Shown: positions 16,648 to 25,563 of the stretch, piece by piece
How the letters are laid out: each line of letters begins with the position of its first letter
How positions within the stretch are numbered: position 1 is the first letter of the stretch
NCBI GenBank assembly: GCA_023664305.1
Contig: JAMPFT010000003.1
Coordinates: forward strand, 124,001-188,000
DNA length: 64,000 nucleotides
Origin: a bacterium
Lineage (GTDB): Bacteria > Bacillota > Clostridia > Lachnospirales > Lachnospiraceae
Direction of reading: 5' to 3'
The notes under the pieces: generated by a model
Told to the model about the DNA's origin: nothing
The model's database searches: none
Seen by the model: the letters and a program-made list of their open reading frames with translations, nothing else
Program-made: the position numbers and the translations under genes

Positions 16648-19600
16648 TCAGCGTTTTTCCCCGAGAACGTCCCGCAGCATTCGGTAAAGCTTATCTACCT
16701 CCACAGGCTTTGACAGATGTCCGTTCATGCCGCACTCCACCGACTTTTTCAGGTCGTCGTCAAAAGCGTTGGCGGACATGGCGACAATGGGTATGGTACG
16801 GCAGTCCTCACGGTCCATGCTCCGGATCGCCCGGGTAGCGTCCAGACCGTCCATCACCGGCATCATAATATCCATCAGTATCACATCGTAGGTTCCCGGC
16901 GCGACAGTCCGCATCCGCTCTACGGCTTGGGCCCCGTCATACACACAGTCCACCTTGAAATTCCGTTCCTCCAGCAGGCTCTGCGCAATCTCGGCGTTCA
17001 GCTCGTTATCCTCCACCACAAGAATATGACAGCCGTTGAAGGTAAACTCTTCCTCCTGTTTCTCCTCTTCCACGTTTTCTCCCAGCTCCAGCGGGATCAG
17101 GAAGCTGAACGTGCTCCCTTCTCCCGGTTCGCTGTCGAGCTGTATATTGCTGCCCATCATCTGAATCAGGCGGCTGCTGATCGAAAGTCCGAGCCCCGTC
17201 CCCTGCTGTTTTGCAGGATTTTTCGCCGAGGACTGTTCAAAGGAGCGGAACACCCTCTCATGATCCTCCTTTGCGATACCGATTCCCGTATCCCTCACCG
17301 CAAAATAAAGGTACGCGTTTGCGCCCTCGGTCTTCTCTTCCCGGACCGTCAGCGTGACTCTTCCCCTTACCGGCGTAAACTTCACGGCATTTCCCAGCAA
17401 ATTGATCAGCACCTGACTGATTCTCATTCTGTCCGCCATAAACCAGCTGTGCGACAGGCGGATATCCTGCACAAAATCAATCTCCTTTGCCGAGGCCTGC
17501 GGCATAATCAGCTCTACAACGGTATCCAGCATCTCCTGCATGTTAAAATGATAAGGCTCCAGCTTCATTTTACCGCTCTCGATCTTTGACATATCCAAGA
17601 TATCGTTGATCAATCCCAAAAGGTATTTGGAGGAGGACTCTATTTTCTGCAGACAGTCCATGATCCGTTCCGGACTCTGCTCCTGCTGCAGCGCGATGGC
17701 TGTCATTCCGATAATACCGTTCATAGGCGTCCGGATCTCGTGGCTCATACGCGACAAAAATTCCGACTTTGCCTTGCTGGCGATGTCGTGCTTCTGCTGG
17801 TTCACCTGACTCTGGATCACTCTGCCAAGCTCCGCCAGATTCTGATACTCCTCCGCGTTTTCCGACAGATGCGCGCCAACTCCCAGAATACAGATATTTC
17901 CGATGTAATCTCCGCTGTCGTACATGGAAAACACGATGCCGTGCTGTCCCGGCTCCACGCTCAAAAATTTGCGGATAATCTCATTTTTGCTGTCTTCTTC
18001 CGAAAAATAGCGTATTTCCTTCCGGTTGAGCCATTTCCGGAAATATTCCTTCTCGTCTTCTCTGTATCTTCTCACGCTCTCGGCGGAGGGCTTACCGTCC
18101 CGGCTCCACTGATAATCCAGGTAATTTGAGTTAAAATCCGACCGCAGCATGGAGACCAAAACGCCGTCTGCACGGTAGGCTTTGCCGATCTTTCGAACCA
18201 TCAGCATCATCTGTGCCGGGAAATTGTCTCCCTTGCCGAACAGGTTTAACGCTATGGAGATCAGGCTGACGTCCTCGCTGTAATCCAGCGAATTGATTTC
18301 CCTTCCCAACAGGGCCGGCAGCTCTTTCCGATCCTGCTCCGGGACATACTCGTAAAACATACAGTTGTCCGCCGCTCCCGGCGCAACATGTTTTCGCGCC
18401 AGCATCGCCATACGCAGCAGCTTCTCCGCATCCAGCTCCTTTTTGGCGCAGGCAAGCCCCACATGAATATCGATCGCAAACAGCTTTGCGTCAAAGCTTA
18501 CCGCCGCCCGCCGCATCAGTTCTTTCACAAATTCCGCGGCCTGCCCGGCAGACTGCCCCTCCAGCCAAAGCGCAAATTCGTCGCCGTCGAGTCTTATGGC
18601 CGCCGTCCTGCAGCCGGTCTTTTCCGTAAGCTCCCGACAGCAGCTTCGGGTCAGGCTTCCCAGCTCCTCTAAAATCATATCGCCAAAGACGATTCCGTTC
18701 TTTTCGTTGATCTCCTTCAGCCGTTCCAGAGAAAGATTCATCATAACGCCGTCATACCGGCTCCGCCTGTATTCCTGCACACATTTCATTCCGGCGCTGA
18801 AAGCATAAAGGCCGGTGACTCCGTCCGTCGTATTTTTCCGAAGCTGGATTTCTTCCTTTTCCTTCTGCTCCTGAATATCCCGGATACTGCCTATCAGCTT
18901 CCGCCGCCTTCCGTCCGTATCATAAACCGCATTGCCGGACAAAGCCACCCAGACGTACTCGGTATTTTCCGGCCATTTCATCCGAAATTCCACCGATATT
19001 CTGTCGAGCTCGCTCTGCATGGCCTTTGCCACCGTCTCACGGTCCGCCTCGTAAATGTAGTCCGGATTGATAAACCCGTGTTCGCCGTCCCCGCGATACC
19101 AGCTCTCATTATCCGACTTGTGATTGACGATATCCACCGTTTTGTTTTCCAGATCATAGGAGAAAAACACATCCTTTGTGGAGTCCAGCGCCACCCGATA
19201 GCGCTCCTTCTCCTCCAACAGAATATTCTCCGCCTCTTTCTGCTTTTCCGTCAGATCCGTCACCACATCGTAAAGAGCGTCTATCTCCAGGATGTTGCTT
19301 TGCCTGTATTCCTGAAGCCCCGCGCGTCCCCTGCTGATACACTGCATAAGACGCTGCACGGGCTTCGTCAGATGTCGCGTCAGGAAATAAATACCGATCA
19401 CCCCGAAGATCAATCCGATCAGAATCGCCGCCACCATCCAGATATAAAGCTGGCGGCTCATCCCAAAAAGATCTTCCTCCGTATTCAGTCCCAGAAGCAC
19501 CCACTCCGTATCTTCATAGGGCACGTTGTTGCTGTACATATTCAGAGGGCTGACCACGGCGTAGACGCCCTGCTTGCTCAGCGTGACATCCTCCACCAGC

Positions 19601-20571
19601 GAAAGACTGTCGTAAGCCGTCTCCCGCAAGAAGAATCTGTCCTTTGAAGAACGCACCTGATAATACAGGACGCCCTTCCCCACCAACGGGAGATAACTGC
19701 CGTCGCTCTGCCTTACCGCAAGCATATATCCCGACTGCTGCGCATCGTTTAATTCCGCCACCGGGAAATAGTCGTACAGACTCCTGCAGGAGATCTCCAC
19801 CCCCAGCACGCCGTACACCTGTCCCTTATAGCGCAGCGGCACGGAATAGGTAATCATTTCGTAAGCGTTCGCATCCTTTTCCAGGGAAAACGGCAGTGAC
19901 CAATAGCCAAGATCCTTTGTCTCCGCGTCAGGATGCTCCTCTCCCGCCCTCCAGGGCTCGTAGAAAAAGCTGTCCGCGGCGCTTTTACCCCGGCCGTCCA
20001 TATGAAACCGGGTAGTCCAGCCCGTATCCAGAGGAATATTCCACTCTCTCGACAAATGCTTGCTGCCCCGCTCCAACAGTAGATCCGTATAGTTCGCCGA
20101 ATTTTTATTGGGATCGGAATCCCGTATAAAAAAACCGTCAAAATCCGCCGCCTGCTCGTCCTGCCCCGTCAGAACCAGAAAAATCCCCGTGGTGGAGCTA
20201 TTCTGCAGAATACTCAGACACTCCGGAAAAAGAAGCTCCAGCAGCTCGCTTTTCATATCGCCGGACTCCTGCAGGTCCTTCAGCCCCGCCTTTTTACTCT
20301 CCAGAAACTGACTTAAGGTCTCTGTCATAAACGTCTCGTTCTCATAAACGGACGCCCACCGCTGATTCATATCGTTCTGCAGGATCACTTTTCTGTTTTC
20401 CACAAGTCTGCTCATCATGCCGCTGGAATACTCCTCCAGCATACCGGCGGTTCTTCTGACCACCAGAGTGCCGATGGTGATCAGGCTCTGTACCATCATG
20501 ATCAGGAGCAACGGAATCAAGAATATCCTGAATAATGTTGTTTTTTTTCTTTTCTGCTTCTTTTCTTTCAT
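16648..20571 (-). CDS. Hybrid sensor histidine kinase with embedded GGDEF-like domain
   Basis: A 1307-residue membrane kinase. Order: helix (about 14-38), extracellular sensor of dCache type (about 40-375), helix (about 380-402), HAMP-like stretch, PAS domain (about 455-570), GGDEF-like domain with DGDEF (about 661), a GAF-like region (about 740-920), HisKA with SHEIRTPMNG (His about 943), HATPase_c with GTGLGLSIS (about 1115), and a receiver domain with VILMDIMMPVMDG (Asp about 1232). DGDEF replaces the first Gly, so cyclase activity is doubtful. No DNA-binding output is fused. AGGAG precedes the start, 7 bases after the binding-protein stop, so the two are coupled. Confidence 0.88.
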   Translation of the reverse strand: MKEKKQKRKKTTLFRIFLIPLLLIMMVQSLITIGTLVVRRTAGMLEEYSSGMMSRLVENRKVILQNDMNQRWASVYENETFMTETLSQFLESKKAGLKDLQESGDMKSELLELLFPECLSILQNSSTTGIFLVLTGQDEQAADFDGFFIRDSDPNKNSANYTDLLLERGSKHLSREWNIPLDTGWTTRFHMDGRGKSAADSFFYEPWRAGEEHPDAETKDLGYWSLPFSLEKDANAYEMITYSVPLRYKGQVYGVLGVEISCRSLYDYFPVAELNDAQQSGYMLAVRQSDGSYLPLVGKGVLYYQVRSSKDRFFLRETAYDSLSLVEDVTLSKQGVYAVVSPLNMYSNNVPYEDTEWVLLGLNTEEDLFGMSRQLYIWMVAAILIGLIFGVIGIYFLTRHLTKPVQRLMQCISRGRAGLQEYRQSNILEIDALYDVVTDLTEKQKEAENILLEEKERYRVALDSTKDVFFSYDLENKTVDIVNHKSDNESWYRGDGEHGFINPDYIYEADRETVAKAMQSELDRISVEFRMKWPENTEYVWVALSGNAVYDTDGRRRKLIGSIRDIQEQKEKEEIQLRKNTTDGVTGLYAFSAGMKCVQEYRRSRYDGVMMNLSLERLKEINEKNGIVFGDMILEELGSLTRSCCRELTEKTGCRTAAIRLDGDEFALWLEGQSAGQAAEFVKELMRRAAVSFDAKLFAIDIHVGLACAKKELDAEKLLRMAMLARKHVAPGAADNCMFYEYVPEQDRKELPALLGREINSLDYSEDVSLISIALNLFGKGDNFPAQMMLMVRKIGKAYRADGVLVSMLRSDFNSNYLDYQWSRDGKPSAESVRRYREDEKEYFRKWLNRKEIRYFSEEDSKNEIIRKFLSVEPGQHGIVFSMYDSGDYIGNICILGVGAHLSENAEEYQNLAELGRVIQSQVNQQKHDIASKAKSEFLSRMSHEIRTPMNGIIGMTAIALQQEQSPERIMDCLQKIESSSKYLLGLINDILDMSKIESGKMKLEPYHFNMQEMLDTVVELIMPQASAKEIDFVQDIRLSHSWFMADRMRISQVLINLLGNAVKFTPVRGRVTLTVREEKTEGANAYLYFAVRDTGIGIAKEDHERVFRSFEQSSAKNPAKQQGTGLGLSISSRLIQMMGSNIQLDSEPGEGSTFSFLIPLELGENVEEEKQEEEFTFNGCHILVVEDNELNAEIAQSLLEERNFKVDCVYDGAQAVERMRTVAPGTYDVILMDIMMPVMDGLDATRAIRSMDREDCRTIPIVAMSANAFDDDLKKSVECGMNGHLSKPVEVDKLYRMLRDVLGEKR

Positions 20572-20578
20572 TCTGCTC

Positions 20579-22033
20579 CTATTGACTTATCGCCCGATTC
20601 AACGCATCGCAAAAAGAAACATACCATTCCTCAAAGGCCTCTTCCGTGACATACGGCCCTGCCGCCTCCTCCAGACTCTCTCCCTGCTCAATCGCCGCCT
20701 CAATCGCGGCGCGGTCCGCCGCGGCCTTGTCCGCAAGATGATATTCCAACACCTTTCTCGCCGCGGAGCCGTTTGCAAAGCTCTTGTTCGTATACAGCGT
20801 CATATCGCCGATCTCCCGGAAGACGGTAGCCAGACAGTCATATGTTTTCGCCGCCACCGAAAGCTGATTTTCCTCGATCACCTGATCCAGCATCTCGGTG
20901 TTGTTTGCCTCCTTCAATACCGGCAGATAACCGGAGACACAGCCAAACTGCAGATTATTGTCCGCCTCCGTAAACCATTTCAGAAATTCCACCGCGGCGT
21001 ACTCATGCTTTTCATCGGATTTGCTGACCACCATACCGGCGCCCTGCTGCACAGCATACCTCTGCCCGCCCTCAAACACGGGAGGCGTCATCACAATATA
21101 ATCGATGGGATAGCTGGCGTCATCCGACTCCACCTGATTCGGAAAATACATCGCCGACGACGTGGATCCCGTATACGCAAGAATCTCTCCCGTCTTTACA
21201 TCGTCGGAACGGAAAGAACCGTAAGCCCCGAAATATCCCTTGACCATAGGCACATAATAATTTTCCCAGAGACGCTTCAGTTCCTCTTTGGGCACATTTA
21301 ACGTCATCTGCCCGTTTTCCACCTGGAAGATCTCCACGCCCAGCTGCTGCATGCCGATCACAAAATAATTAGCCACGGCATCCCTTCCGTAAAACGCCTT
21401 ACCGTCCTCCGGTATGTCAGGCGTCAGGCTGTCCGTCCACTCGTAATAGGTCCGGGCGACCGCCGTCACGCCCTCGATCGTCTGCAAATCCTTTAGAGTG
21501 ACCCCCGCAGCTGCCGCAAAAGGCTCCCAATCCGTCTTGTTGATCATCATGATCTCCGTAGATTTCGCCGTCGGGAAAATCCGCAGCGTCCCATCCGCGG
21601 CAATACAGCCCTCCTCGATATAAGAGCTCACATATTTTTCCAGCTCATCCTTACTCATGTACTCAGACAAGTCCGCCAGTGCGCCCGCCTGCTCCACCTC
21701 ATACGCCGTATCCGCATAAGAGGAAAAAATATCCGGCATGGCGTCCGCGCCCACCTTCCCGCTGAGGGAATCACGCACTGCCGACTCCAGATCGGAAACG
21801 GATCCCCGGCTGTAGCTCTGCACAATAATGCCCTTTTCCCTGCCTGCCGTATTATTAAATTCTTCCACCAGGGCGTCGAACGCCGCCTGCTGGGAGCCGT
21901 TATAATAATGCCAGACCGTTAAGGATACCGGATTTGCAGGATTTAGAGGACTCTTATCTCCGCATCCTGTCAATGTAAGCGCCATCACTGCTGCCAGGCA
22001 TATACTCCCGACAGATCTCTTTCTATCCCTCAT
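20579..22033 (-). CDS. Extracellular solute-binding lipoprotein (family 1 type)
   Basis: A 484-residue lipoprotein with lipobox LTGC (Cys 24). The body follows the family 1 carbohydrate-binding pattern: LTVWHYYNGSQQAAFDALVEEFN near the N-terminus, then DIFSSYADTAYEVEQAGALADLSEYM and late KHEYAAVEFLKWFTEADNNLQF, characteristic of sugar ABC binding proteins. Two adjacent ATGs exist (22036 and 22033); the second has better spacing from GGAGG. There is no permease or ATPase beside it. It lies directly upstream of the hybrid kinase with a 7-base gap, suggesting it delivers a ligand to the kinase sensor or shares its regulon rather than serving a local transporter (inference). Confidence 0.87.
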   Translation of the reverse strand: MRDRKRSVGSICLAAVMALTLTGCGDKSPLNPANPVSLTVWHYYNGSQQAAFDALVEEFNNTAGREKGIIVQSYSRGSVSDLESAVRDSLSGKVGADAMPDIFSSYADTAYEVEQAGALADLSEYMSKDELEKYVSSYIEEGCIAADGTLRIFPTAKSTEIMMINKTDWEPFAAAAGVTLKDLQTIEGVTAVARTYYEWTDSLTPDIPEDGKAFYGRDAVANYFVIGMQQLGVEIFQVENGQMTLNVPKEELKRLWENYYVPMVKGYFGAYGSFRSDDVKTGEILAYTGSTSSAMYFPNQVESDDASYPIDYIVMTPPVFEGGQRYAVQQGAGMVVSKSDEKHEYAAVEFLKWFTEADNNLQFGCVSGYLPVLKEANNTEMLDQVIEENQLSVAAKTYDCLATVFREIGDMTLYTNKSFANGSAARKVLEYHLADKAAADRAAIEAAIEQGESLEEAAGPYVTEEAFEEWYVSFCDALNRAISQ

Positions 22034-22152
22034 CATGTTCCTCCGTTCCCTTCCCTCTTTCAAAATGTTACCTTTTATATTAACATACCCTTCTTCCATT
22101 TTCAATTAAATGCGGAAATTTCTGCGGAATTGATTTTGCGGGACAAACATAA

Positions 22153-22177
22153 GGGCGGCACGTTTCGCGTGCCGCCC
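22153..22177 (-). terminator. Strong hairpin after the acetyltransferase gene
   Basis: GGGCGGCACG (22153-22162) pairs with its complement (22168-22177) over a 5-base loop. It lies just past the acetyltransferase stop; the following minus-strand T-run is weak. Confidence 0.6.
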
Positions 22178-22214
22178 CTGTGATAATCTGTTTTCAAAAC
22201 CCAAAGGAGAGGTC

Positions 22215-22835
22215 TCAACCTTCCCACTCCGCCATGTTGATCTCACGATCCCTGAAATAATATTTGCGGTCATGCTCCCCCACTTCCCGCATAACCCTGC
22301 AGGGATTACCCACGGCAACCACATTTGACGGAATATCTTTGGTCACGACGCTTCCCGCGCCGATCACCACATTGTCGCCGATTGTCACGCCCGGCATGAT
22401 GATAGCGCCCGCGCCGATCCAGCAGTTTTTACCGATATGAACCGGCATATTATACTGAAGACCTCTTTGGCGCAGCTCGGGCAGAATCGGATGCCCCGCC
22501 GTCGCAATCGTGACGTTCGGCCCAAACATGGTGCAATCCCCGACGTAAATATGGGTATCGTCTACGCAGGTTAAGTTATAGTTTACATAGATATAATTTC
22601 CAAAATGACAGTGATGCCCGCCGAAATTAGCGTAAAAGGGCGCTTCGATATATACTCCCTCCCCGCAGTCGCCCAGCATTTTTTTCAACAGCTCCGTCCT
22701 CTTCTCCCCTTCCGACGGCCTGGTCTGGTTGTACTCGTACAGCAGATCCTGATAGACCCTCTGTTCCCTGGTAATTTCTTCGCCGTCCGGGAAATAAAGT
22801 TCCCCCGTGTGCAGTCTTTCTTTCATGTCGCTCAT
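22215..22835 (-). CDS. Sugar O-acetyltransferase (left-handed beta-helix)
   Basis: A 206-residue member of the maltose/galactoside O-acetyltransferase family. The N-terminal MKERLHTGELYFPDGEEITREQ is the family's MAC domain. The hexapeptide repeats include IYVGDCTMFGPNVTIATAGHPI, with the catalytic His in AGHP (about 120), and IGKNCWIGAGAIIMPGVTIGDNVVIGAGSVVTKDIPSNVVAVGNPCRV. It would transfer acetyl from acetyl-CoA to a sugar hydroxyl in the cytoplasm. The ATG at 22833-22835 has GGAGGATTC before it; a second ATG three codons on is possible. It is divergent from the AraC gene. Confidence 0.9.
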   Translation of the reverse strand: MSDMKERLHTGELYFPDGEEITREQRVYQDLLYEYNQTRPSEGEKRTELLKKMLGDCGEGVYIEAPFYANFGGHHCHFGNYIYVNYNLTCVDDTHIYVGDCTMFGPNVTIATAGHPILPELRQRGLQYNMPVHIGKNCWIGAGAIIMPGVTIGDNVVIGAGSVVTKDIPSNVVAVGNPCRVMREVGEHDRKYYFRDREINMAEWEG

Positions 22836-22918
22836 TTTAGAATCCTCCGTTTTTCTGTTTTTACCCAGCCATACTTTTTCATGTCCTATTCTCCTTTTTA
22901 ACAATATCACATCCCCGC

Positions 22919-22946
22919 TTGAAATTCTTCCGAAATATGGTATGAT
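22919..22946 (+). promoter_or_regulatory. Promoter of the AraC-family gene
   Basis: TTGAAA (22919-22924), 16-base spacer, TATGAT (22941-22946) with TG one base before the -10. This predicts a leader of about 125 bases that contains the hairpin at 22991-23016. Confidence 0.65.
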
Positions 22947-22990
22947 TTTATAACAATCTTCTCTATTTGAAGGCACTAATCACGGGCATA

Positions 22991-23044
22991 AAAAAGCGTC
23001 CTATCGGACGCTTTTTGCTACGACAAAGTTTCCTATAGAATAAA
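22991..23044 (+). repeat. Hairpin plus conserved box, copy 1 (AraC leader)
   Basis: An 11-bp stem, AAAAAGCGTCC with GGACGCTTTTT, ending at 23016 in a T-run, is followed by the box GCTACGACAAAGTTTCCTAT and AGAATAAAAA. The same box occurs at 37536-37566, 54377-54406 and 61888-61919. Here it lies between the promoter and the start codon, so it looks like a terminator/attenuator in the leader. Confidence 0.6.
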
Positions 23045-23078
23045 AAACAAACGCTAAAACCTGACGGAGGAAAACCCC

Positions 23079-23984
23079 ATGATTCTCAATCCCGCATACT
23101 ATTCTACCTTTAACTCGGACTTTTCAGAGACGATAGCATACAATGATCCCTTGTTTCCGGCCTATATCAGGCCGGGCGTCCTGTCCGCTTATCCGGATTA
23201 CTCCGCCGTCAGCCACTGGCATAAGGATTTGGAATTTATCGTAATCAAAAGGGGAAGCATGACCTACAATGTAAACGGTGAATTGATTGAACTTTCCGAG
23301 GGCAGCGGCATTATGATAAACAGCAGACAGCTGCACTACGGATTTTCACCGGAGCATAAGGAATGCGAATTTATCTGTATTATACTTTCCCCGGGGATAT
23401 TTTCGGGAAACGAATGGTTTTACCGCAATTATGTCGAGCCTGTCACAGAAAATCCCTTATACCCCTATATATACCTTGCGGAAGCAGAATGGGAAAAGGC
23501 GATTTTAAAAAAGATAGACGGTTTATATACCGCTTATACGGCGCCGTCTGAACAGGAAAGCCGCTGCTTTGCCGTGTTTGACGCCTTTGCAGCCGTCCTG
23601 AAAATCTTATACGAAAATTTAGATGTGAAAACCTATGATACGAAAAAGGAATCGTCAGAACTGACTTCCTTAAAAAATATGCTGGCCTATATTGAAGAGC
23701 ATTTTTCACAGCGCATTGCACTGAGCGATTTAGCTTCAGCCGGGGTTTGCTGCAAAAGCAGATGCTCGTTTCTTTTCAAAAAATTTATTCACGAGACTCC
23801 TATGACCTATGTCGCCAGGCTGCGGCTGCGAAAGAGTCTTGCGGCGTTGCTGGATTCCGATAATAGCATTTCCGATATCGCCTACGAATACGGGTTCTGC
23901 GGGGCGAGCTATTACTGTGAAACCTTTCAAAAGTATTACGGTATGTCTCCGCTGAAATACAGACAGCTTTCCCATGTTTTGTAA
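23079..23984 (+). CDS. AraC-family transcriptional regulator
   Basis: A 301-residue regulator with an N-terminal cupin ligand domain (about 40-110; HWHKDLEFIVIKRGSMTYNVNG and LSEGSGIMINSRQLHYG) and a C-terminal AraC DNA-binding domain (about 200-300) with paired helix-turn-helix motifs; SISDIAYEYGFCGASYYCETFQKYYGMSPLKYR is the second. CRSRCSF-type cysteines (CCKSRC) in the first motif are unusual. It starts behind GACGGAGG. The next genes on the same strand are araM and araB, suggesting it senses a pentose or related sugar, but it could instead control the divergent acetyltransferase. Confidence 0.88.
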   Translation: MILNPAYYSTFNSDFSETIAYNDPLFPAYIRPGVLSAYPDYSAVSHWHKDLEFIVIKRGSMTYNVNGELIELSEGSGIMINSRQLHYGFSPEHKECEFICIILSPGIFSGNEWFYRNYVEPVTENPLYPYIYLAEAEWEKAILKKIDGLYTAYTAPSEQESRCFAVFDAFAAVLKILYENLDVKTYDTKKESSELTSLKNMLAYIEEHFSQRIALSDLASAGVCCKSRCSFLFKKFIHETPMTYVARLRLRKSLAALLDSDNSISDIAYEYGFCGASYYCETFQKYYGMSPLKYRQLSHVL

Positions 23985-24062
23985 TCTCCGTTTTCACTGA
24001 AAGCACAGAAAAGCTTCCCTGAAACAGATAACAAATTTCTGTACTTTTCCCCGGGGATTGTT

Positions 24063-24141
24063 TATAATGAAACCGGAAGAAACACGATGTAATGAGCTTG
24101 CTCATTCGCCGAATGGCGATCATGAATCGAAGATTCATGAT
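24063..24141 (+). promoter_or_regulatory. Promoter element and triple-hairpin leader of araM
   Basis: A TATAAT at 24063-24068 without a clear -35 is followed by three back-to-back hairpins: AATGAGC/GCTCATT (24091-24106), CGCC/GGCG (24107-24118) and ATCATGAATC/GATTCATGAT (24119-24141). They leave no unpaired bases between them. The arrangement suggests a structured leader or a small dispersed repeat. Confidence 0.5.
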
Positions 24142-24177
24142 ATGTTACAGCCGCGCTAAAAGAGGAAGAGGAAAACC

Positions 24178-25563
24178 ATGCAGAATCGATCGATCGAAAA
24201 CTATTTAAACTGCTGCTTTGAATGCAGCTGCGGACGGACCCATAAATCTCTGTTCGCACATTATATTTTTGAACCGGACGCCATTGAGAAGCTGCCCGTG
24301 CTCCTGAAAAAGCTGGGGTACGCAAAGCCCTATCTGATCTTTGACACTCACACGCAAAAGATCGCGGGAATCCAGGCGCAGGAGGTTCTCCGCAGGGCCG
24401 GTATTCCTTTTGCGTCGCATGTATTAAAAAGTCCCGAAAACGGAGATCTGGCGGCGGACGAACATGCTCTGGGCAGTATTGCGATGGCGAACGACCGGGA
24501 GGCGGATATCATTATCTCCATCGGCACCGGAACCATTAACGATCTCGGCCGTTATTTCAGCTATATAACCGGCAGACCCTTTTTGCTGATTGCCACAGCG
24601 CCCTCCATGGACGGCCTTGTAAGCGGAGTGGCTCCCCTGATTTTTCACAATATGAAAATCACCTTCCCTGCGCAGGAGCCTCTGGCCCTGATCTGCGACC
24701 CGGAAATCATGACGGCTGCGCCGCTTAAAATGCTGGCGGCAGGAGCGGCGGATATTCTGGGAAAATATAACTGTCTTCTGGACTGGAAGCTTTCCCATAT
24801 CATAAACGACGAGTATTACTGCGATACGATTGCGGATATCATGCGGACGGCGGTAAACCGAACCATGGAGAGCGTAAAGGGGCTTTCCGCCCATGACAGC
24901 GAAGCGGTTTCCATCCTCACGGAAGCGCTGGTTCTCTCCGGTATCGCCATGGATTTTTCCGGCAATTCACGGCCGGCCTCCGGCGCGGAACATCATCAGT
25001 CTCATTTCTGGGAGATGCAGTTTCTTTTCGACGGTATTCCCGCCGTGCTGCATGGCACAAAGGTAGGCATCGGTACGGTTCTGATGCTGGAGCTTTACAA
25101 CGAGCTGGCGCAGATGGGGAAACCGGATTTCGCCCGGATTCGTGCGGACATTTCCACACGTCTCTCCCCGGAAGATTGGGAAAAGGAAATACGCCGCTGT
25201 TACCGGGACGCGGCGGAAGGAATTATCGACCTGGAGAAAAAGGCCGGGAAAAACAATCCGGACAAACTGCTGAAGCGTCTTTCTGTCATAGAGCAAAAGT
25301 GGGACGAAATTCACGCTCTGGCAGGTACAGCGCCGCAAGCCTCCGAAATTTATCATGTGCTGGAAGAGATGAAGGCGGCAAAGATACCCGCGGACGTGGG
25401 TATTTCCAGAGAATATGTCTACGACAGCATCCGTTACGGAAAAGAGCTGCGAGACCGCTATACGATCCTTCAGCTGATGTGGGATATCGGAAAACTGGAC
25501 GAAGCGGCGGAAAAACTGGTTCAAAAATATTGCGATGAGACTAAAGTATATGGAAAATCATAA
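24178..25563 (+). CDS. araM: sn-Glycerol-1-phosphate dehydrogenase family protein (AraM)
   Basis: A 461-residue member of the AraM/EgsA branch of iron-type dehydrogenases. The Rossmann half carries IISIGTGTINDLGRYFSYI (about 116-134) and APSMDGLVSG (about 141-150); the helical half has SRPASGAEHHQSHFWEM (about 264-280), whose histidines belong to the metal site, and HGTKVGIGT (about 295). Known members reduce dihydroxyacetone phosphate to glycerol-1-phosphate with NAD(P)H and a metal ion; in Bacillus araM sits in the arabinose operon. It overlaps the ribulokinase start, so the two are co-translated. The physiological substrate here is not certain. Confidence 0.85.
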   Translation: MQNRSIENYLNCCFECSCGRTHKSLFAHYIFEPDAIEKLPVLLKKLGYAKPYLIFDTHTQKIAGIQAQEVLRRAGIPFASHVLKSPENGDLAADEHALGSIAMANDREADIIISIGTGTINDLGRYFSYITGRPFLLIATAPSMDGLVSGVAPLIFHNMKITFPAQEPLALICDPEIMTAAPLKMLAAGAADILGKYNCLLDWKLSHIINDEYYCDTIADIMRTAVNRTMESVKGLSAHDSEAVSILTEALVLSGIAMDFSGNSRPASGAEHHQSHFWEMQFLFDGIPAVLHGTKVGIGTVLMLELYNELAQMGKPDFARIRADISTRLSPEDWEKEIRRCYRDAAEGIIDLEKKAGKNNPDKLLKRLSVIEQKWDEIHALAGTAPQASEIYHVLEEMKAAKIPADVGISREYVYDSIRYGKELRDRYTILQLMWDIGKLDEAAEKLVQKYCDETKVYGKS

